Of a stretch of DNA of 64,000 nucleotides, positions 1-8,496 are shown piece by piece. This stretch comes from an uncultured Eggerthellaceae bacterium (lineage in GTDB: Bacteria; Actinomycetota; Coriobacteriia; Coriobacteriales; Eggerthellaceae), in contig CAJUPL010000005.1 of the NCBI GenBank assembly GCA_910588435.1, forward strand, positions 1 to 64,000, read 5' to 3'. The notes under the pieces were generated by a model that was given only the letters and a program-made list of their open reading frames with translations, ran no database searches and was not told where the DNA came from. The stretch's first letter is position 1. Every line of letters starts with the position of its first letter. Both the position numbers and the translations under genes were made by a program.

Positions 1-187
1 CCGCAGTTGCACGCCAGTGCAACGTAACGCGGACGCCAGTCCGCGAACACCCGGAGCAAAGCAACTGGTAAGGCAAGGTAGCCTGGCGCAGACCACCTAT
101 CCGGGTATTTCGGGCTGCCGCCCTCATTACGCTGCATTCTCGCCCTTCGGGCTTCTAGGCAGCTGCGCTTGCGATGCAAGCGCCCAC
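1..187. repeat. Modular hairpin repeat, copy 1 (left end cut by window)
   Basis: Two inverted arms flank a core of about 45 nt (around 55-100) containing GGCAAGGTAGCCTGGCGCAG. Each arm, read outward from the core, is CCGGGTRTT, hairpin 1, TTACG, hairpin 2, CTGCG, hairpin 3, CGCCCAC. Here hairpin 1 of the left arm is GCGGAC/GTCCGC and hairpin 3 of the right arm is GCGCTTGC/GCAAGCGC. The same architecture recurs at 894, 1215, 4428, 10077, 41602 and 55011. No coding function is apparent. Confidence 0.85.
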
Positions 188-279
188 AAGATCCTCGAAT
201 GACATTTGGAACGGCCCCTGTCATGCAAAGTTGTTGGAAGGTGCGCACTTCACGTGCGCACCTCTGTGAGGGCAACTGC

Positions 280-741
280 TTACTGGTTGCCGCCTGACCA
301 GCGCTTGAGGTGCGGCAGCAGGGTTGCCATGAGTGAGACGGCTTCTTCGCGAGAGACGCCCAGCGCGTCTGCCTCCATCTGGGCTGTGGCCTCGATGAAC
401 TCATCCATATCCACGCCCTTCGCCGTAAAGTCACCGCTCTGGTAGCAGTACTTGCAGTAGCTCTGGCTCTCCGATCCGTCCGCCTCTGTTCCGTGCAGCT
501 GCGGATCCGGGATGGGCATGGAACAGCTCTGGCAATAGTATTCCATGGGCATGTCGAAGAAGCGCTCAAGCGGAACGCTGTATTTGACGCAAATCAACTT
601 GACCATGTCTATGCTAGGCGAGGTCTCGCCCATCTCCCAGCGCGAGACTGCCTGGCGTGTGACGAAGAGGTCGCGCGCCATCTCCTCTTGCGTGAGCCCG
701 TTCTCCTTGCGGATCTGCGCGATCGTGTCCTTCATGGCCAT
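280..741 (-). CDS. XRE-family regulator with C-terminal zinc ribbon
   Basis: Predicted cytoplasmic DNA-binding protein of 153 aa. Residues 1-60 form a helix-turn-helix of the Cro/CI (XRE) type, with the usual LTQEEMARDLFVTRQAVSRWE helix pair. Residues about 66-100 carry two Cys pairs (CQSC and CKYC) typical of the small zinc-ribbon domain found after XRE domains in actinobacteria and clostridia. The C-terminus is helical and unassigned. The start at 741 is preferred over the upstream in-frame ATG at 759 because AAAGGA lies seven bases before it. The gene stands alone between repeat copies; its target is unknown. Confidence 0.8.
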   Translation of the reverse strand: MAMKDTIAQIRKENGLTQEEMARDLFVTRQAVSRWEMGETSPSIDMVKLICVKYSVPLERFFDMPMEYYCQSCSMPIPDPQLHGTEADGSESQSYCKYCYQSGDFTAKGVDMDEFIEATAQMEADALGVSREEAVSLMATLLPHLKRWSGGNQ

Positions 742-893
742 GAGCAGTCCTTTCAACATCTAGCGCTTGCGGCGTATGCGGCTGCCATTTGCGGCCGCCT
801 CTGATGCCACCCATCATCCCTTGCCGAATGACCGTTTTCAAGCAACATATTGTTGCGCCGCTTGTCACAGTACGAAATGCTCCTTTCTTCAGA

Positions 894-1054
894 GTGGGCA
901 GCCATACCCACTGCTGGAAGCCCGAAATGCCCGGATAGCTGATCTGCGCCAGGCTAGGTTGCCTGACTAGCTGCTGACGTCCGGGTGTTCGCAGGCTATC
1001 GCCTGCGTTACGCATTGCTAGCGCAATGCTGCGCTTGCAATGCAAGCGCCCACA
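894..1054. repeat. Modular hairpin repeat, copy 2
   Basis: The right arm (980-1054) is complete: CCGGGTGTT, hairpin GCAGGC-TATC-GCCTGC, TTACG, hairpin GCATTGC-TAGC-GCAATGC, then GCGCTTGC-AAT-GCAAGCGC and CCCAC. The core (about 926-978) contains the conserved CTGCGCCAGGCTAGGTTGCC. The left arm is truncated and ends in an AGTGGG/CCCACT hairpin. The second hairpin differs completely in sequence from the GTTGCAC/GTGCAAC version in other copies yet still pairs. Confidence 0.8.
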
Positions 1055-1110
1055 AGAGGGACTGCGGCTTGACTGAGCGCGCAAGCGCTATTCCCTGTCT
1101 TGCCTGGATA

Positions 1111-1208
1111 GGCGCACGTAAGTACACCAAGGCCGCTACTCATGAGCATGCTTGCATGATCATGAGTTAAAGGCCGCTATAAAAGGAGCGGGCACGTTCT
1201 TTGCCCGC
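1111..1208 (-). ncRNA. Structured RNA-like motif, copy R1
   Basis: Read on the minus strand: hairpin GCGGGC-AAAGAACGT-GCCCGC, linker with TTTTATAGCGGCCTTTAAC, hairpin ACTCATGA...TCATGAGT, linker GTAGCGGCCTT, hairpin GGTGTAC-TTAC-GTGCGCC. A second copy at 9907-10008 keeps both linkers and the loops, but its stems differ by paired changes. Two pairs of the last stem are G-U wobbles only if the RNA is copied in this direction; on the other strand they would be A-C mismatches. No known riboswitch or ribozyme was recognised. A mobile DNA module is an alternative. Confidence 0.5.
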
Positions 1209-1214
1209 GACACC

Positions 1215-1324
1215 GGATCCAGGGCATGAGCAAAGGAATTGTTGCTTGCATCCGGGTGTTCGCAGGCTATCGCCTGCGTTACGTTGCACTAGCGTGCAAC
1301 TGCGCTTCCAATGGAAGCGCCCAC
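1215..1324. repeat. Modular hairpin repeat, copy 3 (single arm)
   Basis: One arm with a partial core. It runs CCGGGTGTT, hairpin GCAGGC-TATC-GCCTGC, TTACG, hairpin GTTGCAC-TAGC-GTGCAAC, then GCGCTTCC-AAT-GGAAGCGC and CCCAC. The terminal stem has a compensated G-to-C change relative to the usual GCTTGC/GCAAGC. The rest of 1325-1451 shows nothing recognisable. Confidence 0.8.
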
Positions 1325-1451
1325 AGGATAGAGAAAAGGAGAAGTAATACTGCAACCCACAATGGCGGAGCTTGCAAAAGATGCAACCACCTACTTCGGA
1401 TGTTGCTGGTTGTTCTAGGCGTGGATCACACCTTTACAAACCGCTGCAATA

Positions 1452-3491
1452 TCACGAAATATCTTCAGGTAATTCTTCGATACCAGCATTCAGCAAATAC
1501 TGATACGTAGCGTCGTAATTTGATGGTGTTCGCGTGGGATCATCCTTGGATCCTTGTGGAACATAAATGACATATCCCTGACGAGCCCGAGTAAGAAGAA
1601 CGCGATATCCATTCTTTAGATAACGCTTTTGAGTATCACTGTGAAGGTTTTGCCATTCTCCTCCATAGAACCGATGGTATTCAAATTCCCTATCACCGTA
1701 CCGGAAGTCGCCCTCCCAAGCCACTACTGCATAGTCAATTTCAAGCCCCTGAATCTTAAATTCTGAAGCAGCCACTTCCATGAAATAGGAAGAATCAATC
1801 TCATCTTTGCCGCGCAGAAACCACTTTACGGCATCAAAATCTAGCGGGACATTAACCCCATCAGCGCGTAGTCTCTGTGCATATGATCCCGCGATAACCC
1901 CATAGCGATCAGAAGGACGCTTCGTTGCTTTGCGGACCCAATTCTTTGCTGCATCTAAATCACGTGTGACATAAATTGGATAATCCTTACTAATCTCTTG
2001 ATAAATATCCCTAGCCTCTTCCGGATGATTTGATACAAGCGCCTCCGCAAAAGCCGCAACATTCTTATTCCTGAAGCTGCGCATATCTACAGAAAGGTGT
2101 AGTTTGTCTTCAATAAATGCATTGGGTGCAACATCTTGCAATTTCGTTTCCCCAAGATAGTTCTCTGCCTCAATTGCAGTGGAAGCATATACATCCCAAT
2201 CAGGAAATCTGCGTTTGATAGCCTTGAACCATTCGCCAATTCCGGCCTCTCCCTTATAGATTTCCTGACCTCCACCAACAAGGCAAACAATAACTGCCCA
2301 GTCATTGTGTCTATCCATATACTCAATCAGACACTCTGGTTCAGACTTGTGCACGTCTAGCTTATTGCGCCAGCGAGTCTTCATTTTGTAAGACAGCTGC
2401 GACTCATCCCATGCTCGCTGCGCCTCATCAAAAATGGCAATATGCTCTGCAGGGGGATCATCAGACCGAAATAACTCTTCGCGAAATAGATGGACACCTT
2501 GGACAAAAGCCTTAACCTCAGAATAGAGCCTACCCTTTGTTTTCTTTGAAGCATCAATGCCTTGCGCCTTGAGACGGAGTCGATCTTCTTCGTCTCTTCT
2601 TTGCTGGTCTTCCACAAGAGACGCTTGCAGCACTTCAATGAGCGGGCCATTTCCTGAAAGAAAAACAGCAACTTCGTCCCTTTTGGTTTCGCCTTCTCGT
2701 CGTTGGCTGGCAAGATTTAAGCCGACAAGAGTCTTTCCGGCGCCCGGGACTCCCGTTACAAAGCAGATTGACTTACGAGAATTTGCTTTGCTGCTAGCAA
2801 TTATCTTATTGATGCATTCGGTGGTTTCCGTGATATTAGTAAGGCCTGCTTCGTTTCTTGATATATCTTCAACTTGATTGCCGTCATACAGTGCTTGAGC
2901 CGCCTCAATAATGGTAGGCGTTGGGCTATAGACTGAATTTAACCATCTTGCGTGGTCTATGCTCTCTACTGAAATATCAACGTGATTTATCGTTTCGCAT
3001 ATGACTTCCAAAAGGGTTTGGGAGTTAGCTAGTTGGACATTGAAGACCAGGTCCTCAGCTTCATTTACTTCGTTTTGCACAGCAGGTGCGTTCGTGCTAA
3101 CAAGGAAGGGGAACACCGGAAGGCTATGACTTTCTTTGTGAAAGTTCTTGAGATCAAATGCGTAGTCAGCAACTTGATTGGTTGCGTCAGCGGTATAGCA
3201 ATCCTCCCCTGCCTTAAATTCAACGATGAATACATAACCGCCAATCAGAAGTACTACATCTACGCGTTTCCCCATACGCGGAATCATGTACTCAAAAGCC
3301 ACCGTGCAGTCAGGAAATACGCGCGCGATAGACTCAAGACACTCTAGCTCTTGTTTCCACGCAAAAAGCTGTGGCTCTTCAAGCCCAAAAACCTGAACAT
3401 GGCTATCCGCAAGCGAGCCTATTGCCGCATCAAGCCACCCAGGTCTTCCGAAATCGTCGCCACGAAGTACAAGAAAACTGCGATTGTCCAT
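1452..3491 (-). CDS. PD-(D/E)XK nuclease fused to DUF2075 helicase-like ATPase
   Basis: 679 aa. The N-terminal 100 residues resemble a restriction-endonuclease-like fold: D78 in RVDVVLL, followed by E91 and K93 in VEFKAG, matches the D...ExK pattern. Residues about 240-660 look like DUF2075 (Schlafen-group-3/UvrD-like): Walker A GVPGAGKT at 247-254, Walker B IAIFDEAQRAWD, and a C-terminal helicase motif including VLLTRARQGYVIYVP. Proteins of this build occur as stand-alone genes in bacterial defence islands; an anti-phage role here is inference. The start at 3491 has AGAGGGG eight bases upstream; an in-frame start at 3515 lacks this. It is clearly richer in A+T than its neighbours, which suggests transfer. 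Confidence 0.8.
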   Translation of the reverse strand: MDNRSFLVLRGDDFGRPGWLDAAIGSLADSHVQVFGLEEPQLFAWKQELECLESIARVFPDCTVAFEYMIPRMGKRVDVVLLIGGYVFIVEFKAGEDCYTADATNQVADYAFDLKNFHKESHSLPVFPFLVSTNAPAVQNEVNEAEDLVFNVQLANSQTLLEVICETINHVDISVESIDHARWLNSVYSPTPTIIEAAQALYDGNQVEDISRNEAGLTNITETTECINKIIASSKANSRKSICFVTGVPGAGKTLVGLNLASQRREGETKRDEVAVFLSGNGPLIEVLQASLVEDQQRRDEEDRLRLKAQGIDASKKTKGRLYSEVKAFVQGVHLFREELFRSDDPPAEHIAIFDEAQRAWDESQLSYKMKTRWRNKLDVHKSEPECLIEYMDRHNDWAVIVCLVGGGQEIYKGEAGIGEWFKAIKRRFPDWDVYASTAIEAENYLGETKLQDVAPNAFIEDKLHLSVDMRSFRNKNVAAFAEALVSNHPEEARDIYQEISKDYPIYVTRDLDAAKNWVRKATKRPSDRYGVIAGSYAQRLRADGVNVPLDFDAVKWFLRGKDEIDSSYFMEVAASEFKIQGLEIDYAVVAWEGDFRYGDREFEYHRFYGGEWQNLHSDTQKRYLKNGYRVLLTRARQGYVIYVPQGSKDDPTRTPSNYDATYQYLLNAGIEELPEDIS

Positions 3492-3700
3492 TTTGCCATC
3501 CCCTCTATATGCCAACAGGATCTGGCAAAAACATTCTCATTGTCAAGATCACATACCGAATGCTGCTTCGTCAGCAAAGGCCTCATGCAGCTCCAACGCT
3601 ACGAACACTCTCGCCCGCTCACCTCTTTTGCCGAAATAAAATCATATGTTTGTGCGCCAGGAGCTACGCAGCGCGGACTGAGCAAGAGGGCCAGGGTGGG

Positions 3701-4294
3701 CTACCAGGTTGCGGCGCAGTCGCAGCCGGTGCGGATCTGCCCCTTGTTGCCCTCGCGGCGCCCAAGCGCATCAACTGACCAGCGCTCAAAGATGAGAGCC
3801 TTGTCAGCTATGTAGATGTCGAACGCGCCATCAAGCGCCAGTTCACAGCAGGTATGCTTGCCCCAGATGGAGCCATAGAAAGTGGCTGCCTTCTCGTTGA
3901 AGCCATTGTCAGAGAAGAGGTAGATGCTGCAGTTGCGGCCGCGGCCCATCATGGGGATGATCAGCTCGTTCTGACTGCCTTCATCGGCGCTCTTGACGAA
4001 GATCCCGCGATTGCCTTGCAGCTGACCGAAGATCACAGCGTCCGCTTCGAAGCGGTCCACCCAGGGCTTCTTCTTCATCTTCGCCCAATGAGCCCAGACG
4101 TTCTCCATTCGCAGGTCATCATCAGCGTAGATGGATTCGAAGAACTCATCGGCGGTGCTGGACGCTTCCAAGTGCGCACGGAACTGCGGCCACACATCCC
4201 CTGCCACCCCGGCGAACGAGAACAGCTGACGATAATCTGCCTGCTTGCTAGTGGGAACCGCCACGCATTGCTCTTTCAGGTCCTGATAGTCCAT
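3701..4294 (-). CDS. Hypothetical protein
   Basis: 197 aa, family not recognised. The protein has no signal peptide or membrane span. The middle contains ELIIPMMGRGRNCSIYLFSDNGFNEKAATFYGS-type beta-rich text and the C-terminus a Cys-containing tail (CDCAATW). The start at 4294 is chosen because AGGAG precedes it by nine bases; an upstream in-frame ATG exists at 4324. It is transcribed in the same direction as the DUF2075 gene but is separated from it by about 200 bp, so an operon is not evident. Confidence 0.65.
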   Translation of the reverse strand: MDYQDLKEQCVAVPTSKQADYRQLFSFAGVAGDVWPQFRAHLEASSTADEFFESIYADDDLRMENVWAHWAKMKKKPWVDRFEADAVIFGQLQGNRGIFVKSADEGSQNELIIPMMGRGRNCSIYLFSDNGFNEKAATFYGSIWGKHTCCELALDGAFDIYIADKALIFERWSVDALGRREGNKGQIRTGCDCAATW

Positions 4295-4427
4295 GGAAGC
4301 GCTCTCCTGCTCATCATCGGTCAATGATCACAAGGCCATATCATAGCCGTATGCGCTAGCTTTCTCTGGGAGATGTGGGGTAAGGATACACAGCCTGACT
4401 TGATGCTGGAAGGATCCTTCTCCTCCT

Positions 4428-4659
4428 GTGGGCGTTCGCAATGCGAACGCAGCTCCCCTCCCCAGGAGTGGGCGTCGGCATTGCCGACGCAGCTGTGCGC
4501 TAGCACAGCGTAATGAGGGCGGCAGCCCGAAACACCCGGATTGTTGGTCTGCGCCAGGCTAGGTGACCTGACCAGTTGCTGGGTGCAGGGTGTTCGCAGG
4601 CTCATCGCCTGCGTTACGTTGCACTAGCGTGCAACTGCGCTTGCAATGCAAGCGCCCAC
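4428..4659. repeat. Modular hairpin repeat, copy 4 (two arms, doubled terminal hairpin)
   Basis: This complete two-armed copy occupies most of the gap between the two neighbouring minus-strand genes. The left arm carries two terminal hairpins in tandem, GTTCGC/GCGAAC and GTCGGC/GCCGAC, separated by a short G+C-rich spacer. Its second hairpin is GCTGTGC-TAGC-GCACAGC. The right arm ends with GCTTGC/GCAAGC. The core carries TGGTCTGCGCCAGGCTAGG and CCTGACCAGTTGCTGG. Confidence 0.85.
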
Positions 4660-4677
4660 TATTGGGGGGGCAGCCGC

Positions 4678-5109
4678 CTACCGCAAATGGTCTGTCTGGT
4701 AGGCATCCAGGAGGAGCTTCAGCTCTTCGGCGTGAGAGTGGCGCTTCTTGGTAGCAGTGCCCACGATGGCAATGGAGTCATACTGCCCGTATTTCTTGAA
4801 GAACTCCGGAATGGCGCCGCGCTCATCCATCTCCTTCTTGTACGCAGCGAAATAATCCTCATACGGAAGCCCATCATCCAGATAGCTGTCAAGAAGCGTC
4901 TTGGACGGCGCATACTCAACATCATGTGCGTAGTCCGCATGCGCGATCACATGCGTGAAGTACTCCAAGTCCTCCTGCTTCGTGAATCCAGCAAGCTGGT
5001 TGGTGTTCTTCAGCCGCACATCAAGCACCAGATCCGCCTTCCAGCCGATGATCTTCTCAAAGAACTCCTCAGCCGTTGTCTGATACGCGCTCAGCACATC
5101 GATCTTCAT
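4678..5109 (-). CDS. DUF488 family protein
   Basis: 143 aa, matching the DUF488 family in length and in segments such as VLDVRLKNTNQLAGFTK, the DLEYF region and the C-terminal SIAIVGTATKKRHSHAEEL. DUF488 proteins are small cytoplasmic proteins of unknown biochemical activity, often with conserved Arg and His/Cys residues. The start at 5109 (MKIDVLSAYQTT) follows AGAAGGTGG by five bases; the reading frame is open further upstream to 5214 but without a good ribosome site. It is divergent from the Y-family polymerase gene, with about 130 bp between the starts. Confidence 0.7.
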   Translation of the reverse strand: MKIDVLSAYQTTAEEFFEKIIGWKADLVLDVRLKNTNQLAGFTKQEDLEYFTHVIAHADYAHDVEYAPSKTLLDSYLDDGLPYEDYFAAYKKEMDERGAIPEFFKKYGQYDSIAIVGTATKKRHSHAEELKLLLDAYQTDHLR

Positions 5110-5224
5110 GAAAGCCACCTTCTGAGTCATCCATCTTCGTCTGAATAGCTCCATCCTAGATGCGCCAGAAGAGATGATTCGCAGATCTCTCAACGGTTTC
5201 TCTATTGGCATCAAGCAGCCCTGC

Positions 5225-5245
5225 TATAATGCGAACATGGGTTCG
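5225..5245 (+). promoter_or_regulatory. Leaderless promoter and LexA-type SOS box
   Basis: TATAAT (5225-5230) ends six bases before the ATG at 5237, so a transcript would begin at or next to the start codon. The palindrome CGAAC-ATGG-GTTCG (5232-5245) matches the Gram-positive/actinobacterial SOS box pattern CGAAC-N4-GTTC and contains the start codon. LexA bound here would block both the promoter and initiation. Confidence 0.7.
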
Positions 5246-6763
5246 CTTTTCAGATACATAGCCATTGACCTGAAATCCTTCTACGCCTCGGTGGAATGCC
5301 AAGAGCGCGGGCTGGATCCGCTGACCACCAACCTGGTGGTAGCAGACCCATCGCGCACTGAGAAGACCATCTGCCTGGCGGTCTCCCCATCGCTCAAAGC
5401 GTACGGGATCAGTGGCCGAGCACGCCTGTTCGAAGTGGTGCAACGCGTGTCAGCTGTGAACAAGGAGCGCCTCCGCAACCTCCAGCAACGCATGCCGAAC
5501 GCGTCCTTCTCGAAAGCCTCCTACAACGACGAAGAGGTGCGCGCTGACCCATCCATTGAGCTTGCCTACCTGGTGGCCAAGCCGCGCATGGCGCTCTACC
5601 TGGAGTTCTCCACGCGCGTGTACAACGTCTACCTCAAGTACTTCGCGCCCGAAGACATCCACGTGTACTCAATAGATGAGGTGCTGATAGACGCCGGCGG
5701 CTACCTGCGCACCTACGGAATGGACGCGCGCCAGCTGGCATCTGAGGTGGTGCATGCCGTCTATCAGGAGACGGGGATCACGGCCACCGCGGGGATCGGC
5801 ACCAACCTCTATCTGGCGAAGGTTGCCATGGACATGCTTGCCAAGCACGAAGAGCCAGACGAGCGGGGCGTTCGCATAGCGCACCTTGATGAGATGGCAT
5901 ACAAGCAAAGGCTTTGGGATCATGTGCCCATCACGGATTTCTGGCGCGTGGGCGCGGGCACGGCGAAGCGGCTAGCCAGCAAGAACATGCACACCATGGG
6001 GGATGTGGCCAGGGCATCCCTTGGCGGTCCGCATGACGCGCTCAATGAAGACGTGCTATTCAAGCTCTTCGGCAAGAACGCGGAGCTCCTCATAGACCAC
6101 GCGTGGGGCATAGAGCCCGTTCAGATGGAAGACATCAAGGCATACCGCCCGCAAACGCGCTGCATGGTGTCCGGGCAGGTGCTGCATTGCCCGTACTCAG
6201 CGCCGGACGCGCGAATCGTGGCGTGGGAGATGGCGGAGCAGCTGGCGCTTGACCTGACGGAGAAGCAGCAGGCAACGGACACCCTGGTGCTCACCGTGGG
6301 GTATGACCGCAAGAGCCTGGACATCGCGAACGCCGCAGACGGCACCGGCCCACGGATAGAAGTGGTGCAGGACAGATACGGGCGTGACATCCCAAAGCAC
6401 GCGCACGGCACAAGGCGGCTTGACCGCCCAACCGCATCGGCACACCTGATCTCAGAGGCGGTCCTTGGCCTCTTCGATGAGCTGGTGAACCCGGATTTCC
6501 TCGTGCGCCGCCTGACCATAGCGGCTGAGCGCATGGTGAGCCAAGAGGAGCTGGCGAAAGCGGCCCAGCTTGAGCAGCTGTCCTTGTTCACGGAAGAGCC
6601 TGCGGTGTCCGAAGAAGAGCTTGAGCGTGAGAAGCGCATCCAGGAGACCATGATCGGCATTCGCGGGAAGTTCGGGAAGAATGCCGTGCTCAAGGCGGCC
6701 AGCCTGCAAGAGAGCGCCACCGCCATGCAGCGGAACCAACAGATCGGAGGGCACAGCGCATGA
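5237..6763 (+). CDS. Y-family DNA polymerase (UvrX/DinB-like)
   Basis: 508 aa error-prone translesion polymerase of the ImpB/MucB/SamB family. The N-terminal palm motif IAIDLKSFYASVECQ and the second acidic motif YSIDEVLID supply the metal-binding carboxylates. A helix-hairpin-helix-like region (GAGTAKRLASKNMHTMGDVA) and a little-finger domain follow. The C-terminus has QLSLFTEE, resembling a beta-clamp binding motif. The start at 5237 is chosen because the catalytic domain begins there and the SOS box and -10 abut it. The stop overlaps the next gene's ATG by four bases. The pairing with a YolD-like protein matches the UvrX-YolD arrangement of Firmicutes. DNA-damage induction is likely from the SOS box. 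Confidence 0.9.
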   Translation: MGSLFRYIAIDLKSFYASVECQERGLDPLTTNLVVADPSRTEKTICLAVSPSLKAYGISGRARLFEVVQRVSAVNKERLRNLQQRMPNASFSKASYNDEEVRADPSIELAYLVAKPRMALYLEFSTRVYNVYLKYFAPEDIHVYSIDEVLIDAGGYLRTYGMDARQLASEVVHAVYQETGITATAGIGTNLYLAKVAMDMLAKHEEPDERGVRIAHLDEMAYKQRLWDHVPITDFWRVGAGTAKRLASKNMHTMGDVARASLGGPHDALNEDVLFKLFGKNAELLIDHAWGIEPVQMEDIKAYRPQTRCMVSGQVLHCPYSAPDARIVAWEMAEQLALDLTEKQQATDTLVLTVGYDRKSLDIANAADGTGPRIEVVQDRYGRDIPKHAHGTRRLDRPTASAHLISEAVLGLFDELVNPDFLVRRLTIAAERMVSQEELAKAAQLEQLSLFTEEPAVSEEELEREKRIQETMIGIRGKFGKNAVLKAASLQESATAMQRNQQIGGHSA

Positions 6764-6996
6764 CAAACGGGACGCAAGGCGCACGCGGCAGCAGGCAGAG
6801 CTGGCCTTACGCAGACATCGTCCACCTGTCGCGGCCGGTCTCTGCTCATCCTCCAATGCCGCAAGCGGATAGAGCCGCGCAGTTCTCTCCGTTCGCAGCG
6901 CTATCAGGCCACGAAGACGCAGTGAATGAGACGGCTAAGCGCGCAGAAGAGGAGGTGCTGAGCTCAGAGCACGGGGAGGCCTATGAGAGCTGCTGA
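6760..6996 (+). CDS. YolD-like protein
   Basis: 78 aa. It starts in an ATGA overlap with the upstream polymerase, so the two are translationally coupled. The central segment with YADIVHLSRPVS, MPQADRAAQFSPFAALSG and HEDAVNET is the hallmark of the YolD-like family. These proteins are encoded next to Y-family polymerases and are thought to modulate them; the biochemical role is not settled. Rich in Glu at the C-terminus, with no membrane segment. Confidence 0.8.
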   Translation: MTNGTQGARGSRQSWPYADIVHLSRPVSAHPPMPQADRAAQFSPFAALSGHEDAVNETAKRAEEEVLSSEHGEAYESC

Positions 6997-7035
6997 ATAG
7001 AGAGCTGCTGAGCAGAGAGCCGCTAAGGGCAACTG

Positions 7036-7665
7036 CTACTTCGTCCCGAAGATGCGGTCTCCAGCATCTCCCAAGCCCGGAACGATGTAGGCGTTCTCGT
7101 TCAGGCCCTCATCAACGGCCGCCACATATATATCAACGTCAGGATGCGCAGCCCGAACGGCATCCACGCCCTGCGGCGCCGCTATCAGATTGACCAGTCG
7201 GATGTTGTCACACCCGCGACGCTTCAGGCTTGCAATGGCGTCTATCGCACTGCCGCCAGTTGCCAGCATGGGGTCAACCACCATGATCACCGAGCGCTCG
7301 AAGCCCTCGGGCATCTTGTAGTAATACTCCTCAGGTTGGTGGGTCTCCTCATTGCGGACCAGGCCGATGTGCCCCACATGCGCGAACGGCATCAGCTCAA
7401 GCAGGCCGTCCACCATGCCAAGCCCTGCGCGCAGGATAGGGACTATCGTGAAGAAGTCCTCCTTCAGCGTGGGGAACTCTTCGCGCATGATGGGTGTCTT
7501 CACGCTGATCATCTTGGTCTGGAAATCCCGCGTCACCTCATAGCCCATGAGCAGCGATATCTCTTTCAGCAGGCTGCGGAACTCCTGCGAGGATGTGTTC
7601 GCATCACGCATGCGAGTCAGCTTCGCTTCGATCAGTGGATGCGTTATGACGTGCAGACTGCCCAT
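7036..7665 (-). CDS. upp: Uracil phosphoribosyltransferase
   Basis: 209 aa, the normal length for Upp. It converts uracil and PRPP to UMP in pyrimidine salvage in the cytoplasm. The PRPP-binding loop is visible as VVDPMLATGGSA, with upstream FFTIVPILRAGLGMVDG, and the C-terminal uracil site has YIVPGLGDAGDRIFGT. The start at 7665 has AAGGAGCAGCC just before the ATG. A -10 TATAAT on the minus strand lies at 7697-7702, about 30 bases upstream. Single gene; identification is secure. Confidence 0.97.
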   Translation of the reverse strand: MGSLHVITHPLIEAKLTRMRDANTSSQEFRSLLKEISLLMGYEVTRDFQTKMISVKTPIMREEFPTLKEDFFTIVPILRAGLGMVDGLLELMPFAHVGHIGLVRNEETHQPEEYYYKMPEGFERSVIMVVDPMLATGGSAIDAIASLKRRGCDNIRLVNLIAAPQGVDAVRAAHPDVDIYVAAVDEGLNENAYIVPGLGDAGDRIFGTK

Positions 7666-7696
7666 GGCTGCTCCTTCAGGTCAAGAGTACAGCCGC

Positions 7697-7702
7697 ATTA
7701 TA
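7697..7702 (-). promoter_or_regulatory. -10 element upstream of upp
   Basis: TATAAT on the minus strand, preceded by TTGGA. The same TTGGATATAAT string occurs upstream of the BioB-like gene at 27313-27327, where it is a full palindrome. No clear -35 was identified. Confidence 0.5.
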
Positions 7703-7744
7703 TCCAACAGAGAAGGGCGAAACGGGGCGAATGGTACTGGAGCG

Positions 7745-8446
7745 TCAGGCGGGGAAGTAGGGGCACCCGCGTCTCCTGCACTGAGCGTTCCCTGACATGA
7801 ACGTGCACGTGGTGCGCTCCGGAAGCTCCATTGCCACCCCAAGCTCACGCTCTACATGCTGGACAGCCGTCTCAATGGCAATGAAGCACGTGCGCTTGCA
7901 GCATCGGGGACCGCCCACATCAGCGATGCGCCCCAGGATGTCAGATGTGAGGCGCGCGGCTTGAGCCCATGGCTCAGCCTCAAGAGGCGTGCAGCCGCTG
8001 ACGACCGAGAAGAACTGCCCGGCGCTGATGGCCGCGCCACAGCAGCCCCAATAGCCGCACGTGCCACCGGGTACCTGCATGCTGCGCGACTTCAGCTCTT
8101 CCAAGGCGGCCTCAAGATCCACTTCGCCACCAGAATTGCTGTAGCACGCAAGCAGCACGGCGCCTACGAGCGAATGATGCTCCGGGCCGTTCGGGTAGAT
8201 CCGCGCATCCTCCATGATGACGTTCGCAAGCACTATGGGGTTGCGCTCATCCGTTGCGCGGCACGCCTCCATCACCGCGTCAACGCCCGCGCTCCTATGG
8301 CAGGCGTCGCAAACGTAGTGGCCGCAAGCGCACACGCAGCGACCAACATCCGGCGCGCCGCACACAGCGCACACCACATCTTGCGCCTCATTGAGATACT
8401 GCAGCGGCTCCCCGCAAACAGCGCAATTCGCCAGCCCGCGCGCCAT
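7745..8446 (-). CDS. DUF5714 domain Cys-rich protein
   Basis: 233 aa. The first 50 residues carry CAVCGEPL, CAVCGAPDVGRCVCACGHYVCDAC, which look like zinc-binding knuckles. The body contains NPIVLANVIMEDARIYPNGPEHHSLVGAVLLACYSN and GTCGYWGCCGAAISAGQF, typical of the DUF5714 family. In some genomes this domain is fused to or sits beside SAM-dependent methyltransferases, but its function is unknown. The C-terminus ends with further Cys residues (CTFM...CRRRGCPYF), which could bind a metal or Fe-S cluster. Same strand as the nitroreductase upstream, about 50 bp apart. Confidence 0.7.
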   Translation of the reverse strand: MARGLANCAVCGEPLQYLNEAQDVVCAVCGAPDVGRCVCACGHYVCDACHRSAGVDAVMEACRATDERNPIVLANVIMEDARIYPNGPEHHSLVGAVLLACYSNSGGEVDLEAALEELKSRSMQVPGGTCGYWGCCGAAISAGQFFSVVSGCTPLEAEPWAQAARLTSDILGRIADVGGPRCCKRTCFIAIETAVQHVERELGVAMELPERTTCTFMSGNAQCRRRGCPYFPA

Positions 8447-8496
8447 GGCACCTCCTCAAGCGATCATGGCCATCCTCATGCAGCCCCAAGCCAGTC

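Noticed and set aside
614..1084. Open frames running through the modular repeats (also at 10114-10738 and 54997-55260)
   Set aside because: They translate the palindromic repeats themselves, appear on both strands and lack ribosome binding sites.
1111..1208. Twister ribozyme or known riboswitch
   Set aside because: The conserved core strings of twister and the common riboswitch classes that I can recall are not present in order; left as an unknown motif.
6121..6864. Minus-strand 247-codon frame opposite the Y-family polymerase
   Set aside because: Its composition (Ser/Arg/Cys-rich) is typical of antisense of a G+C-rich gene, and the plus strand has a full domain match.
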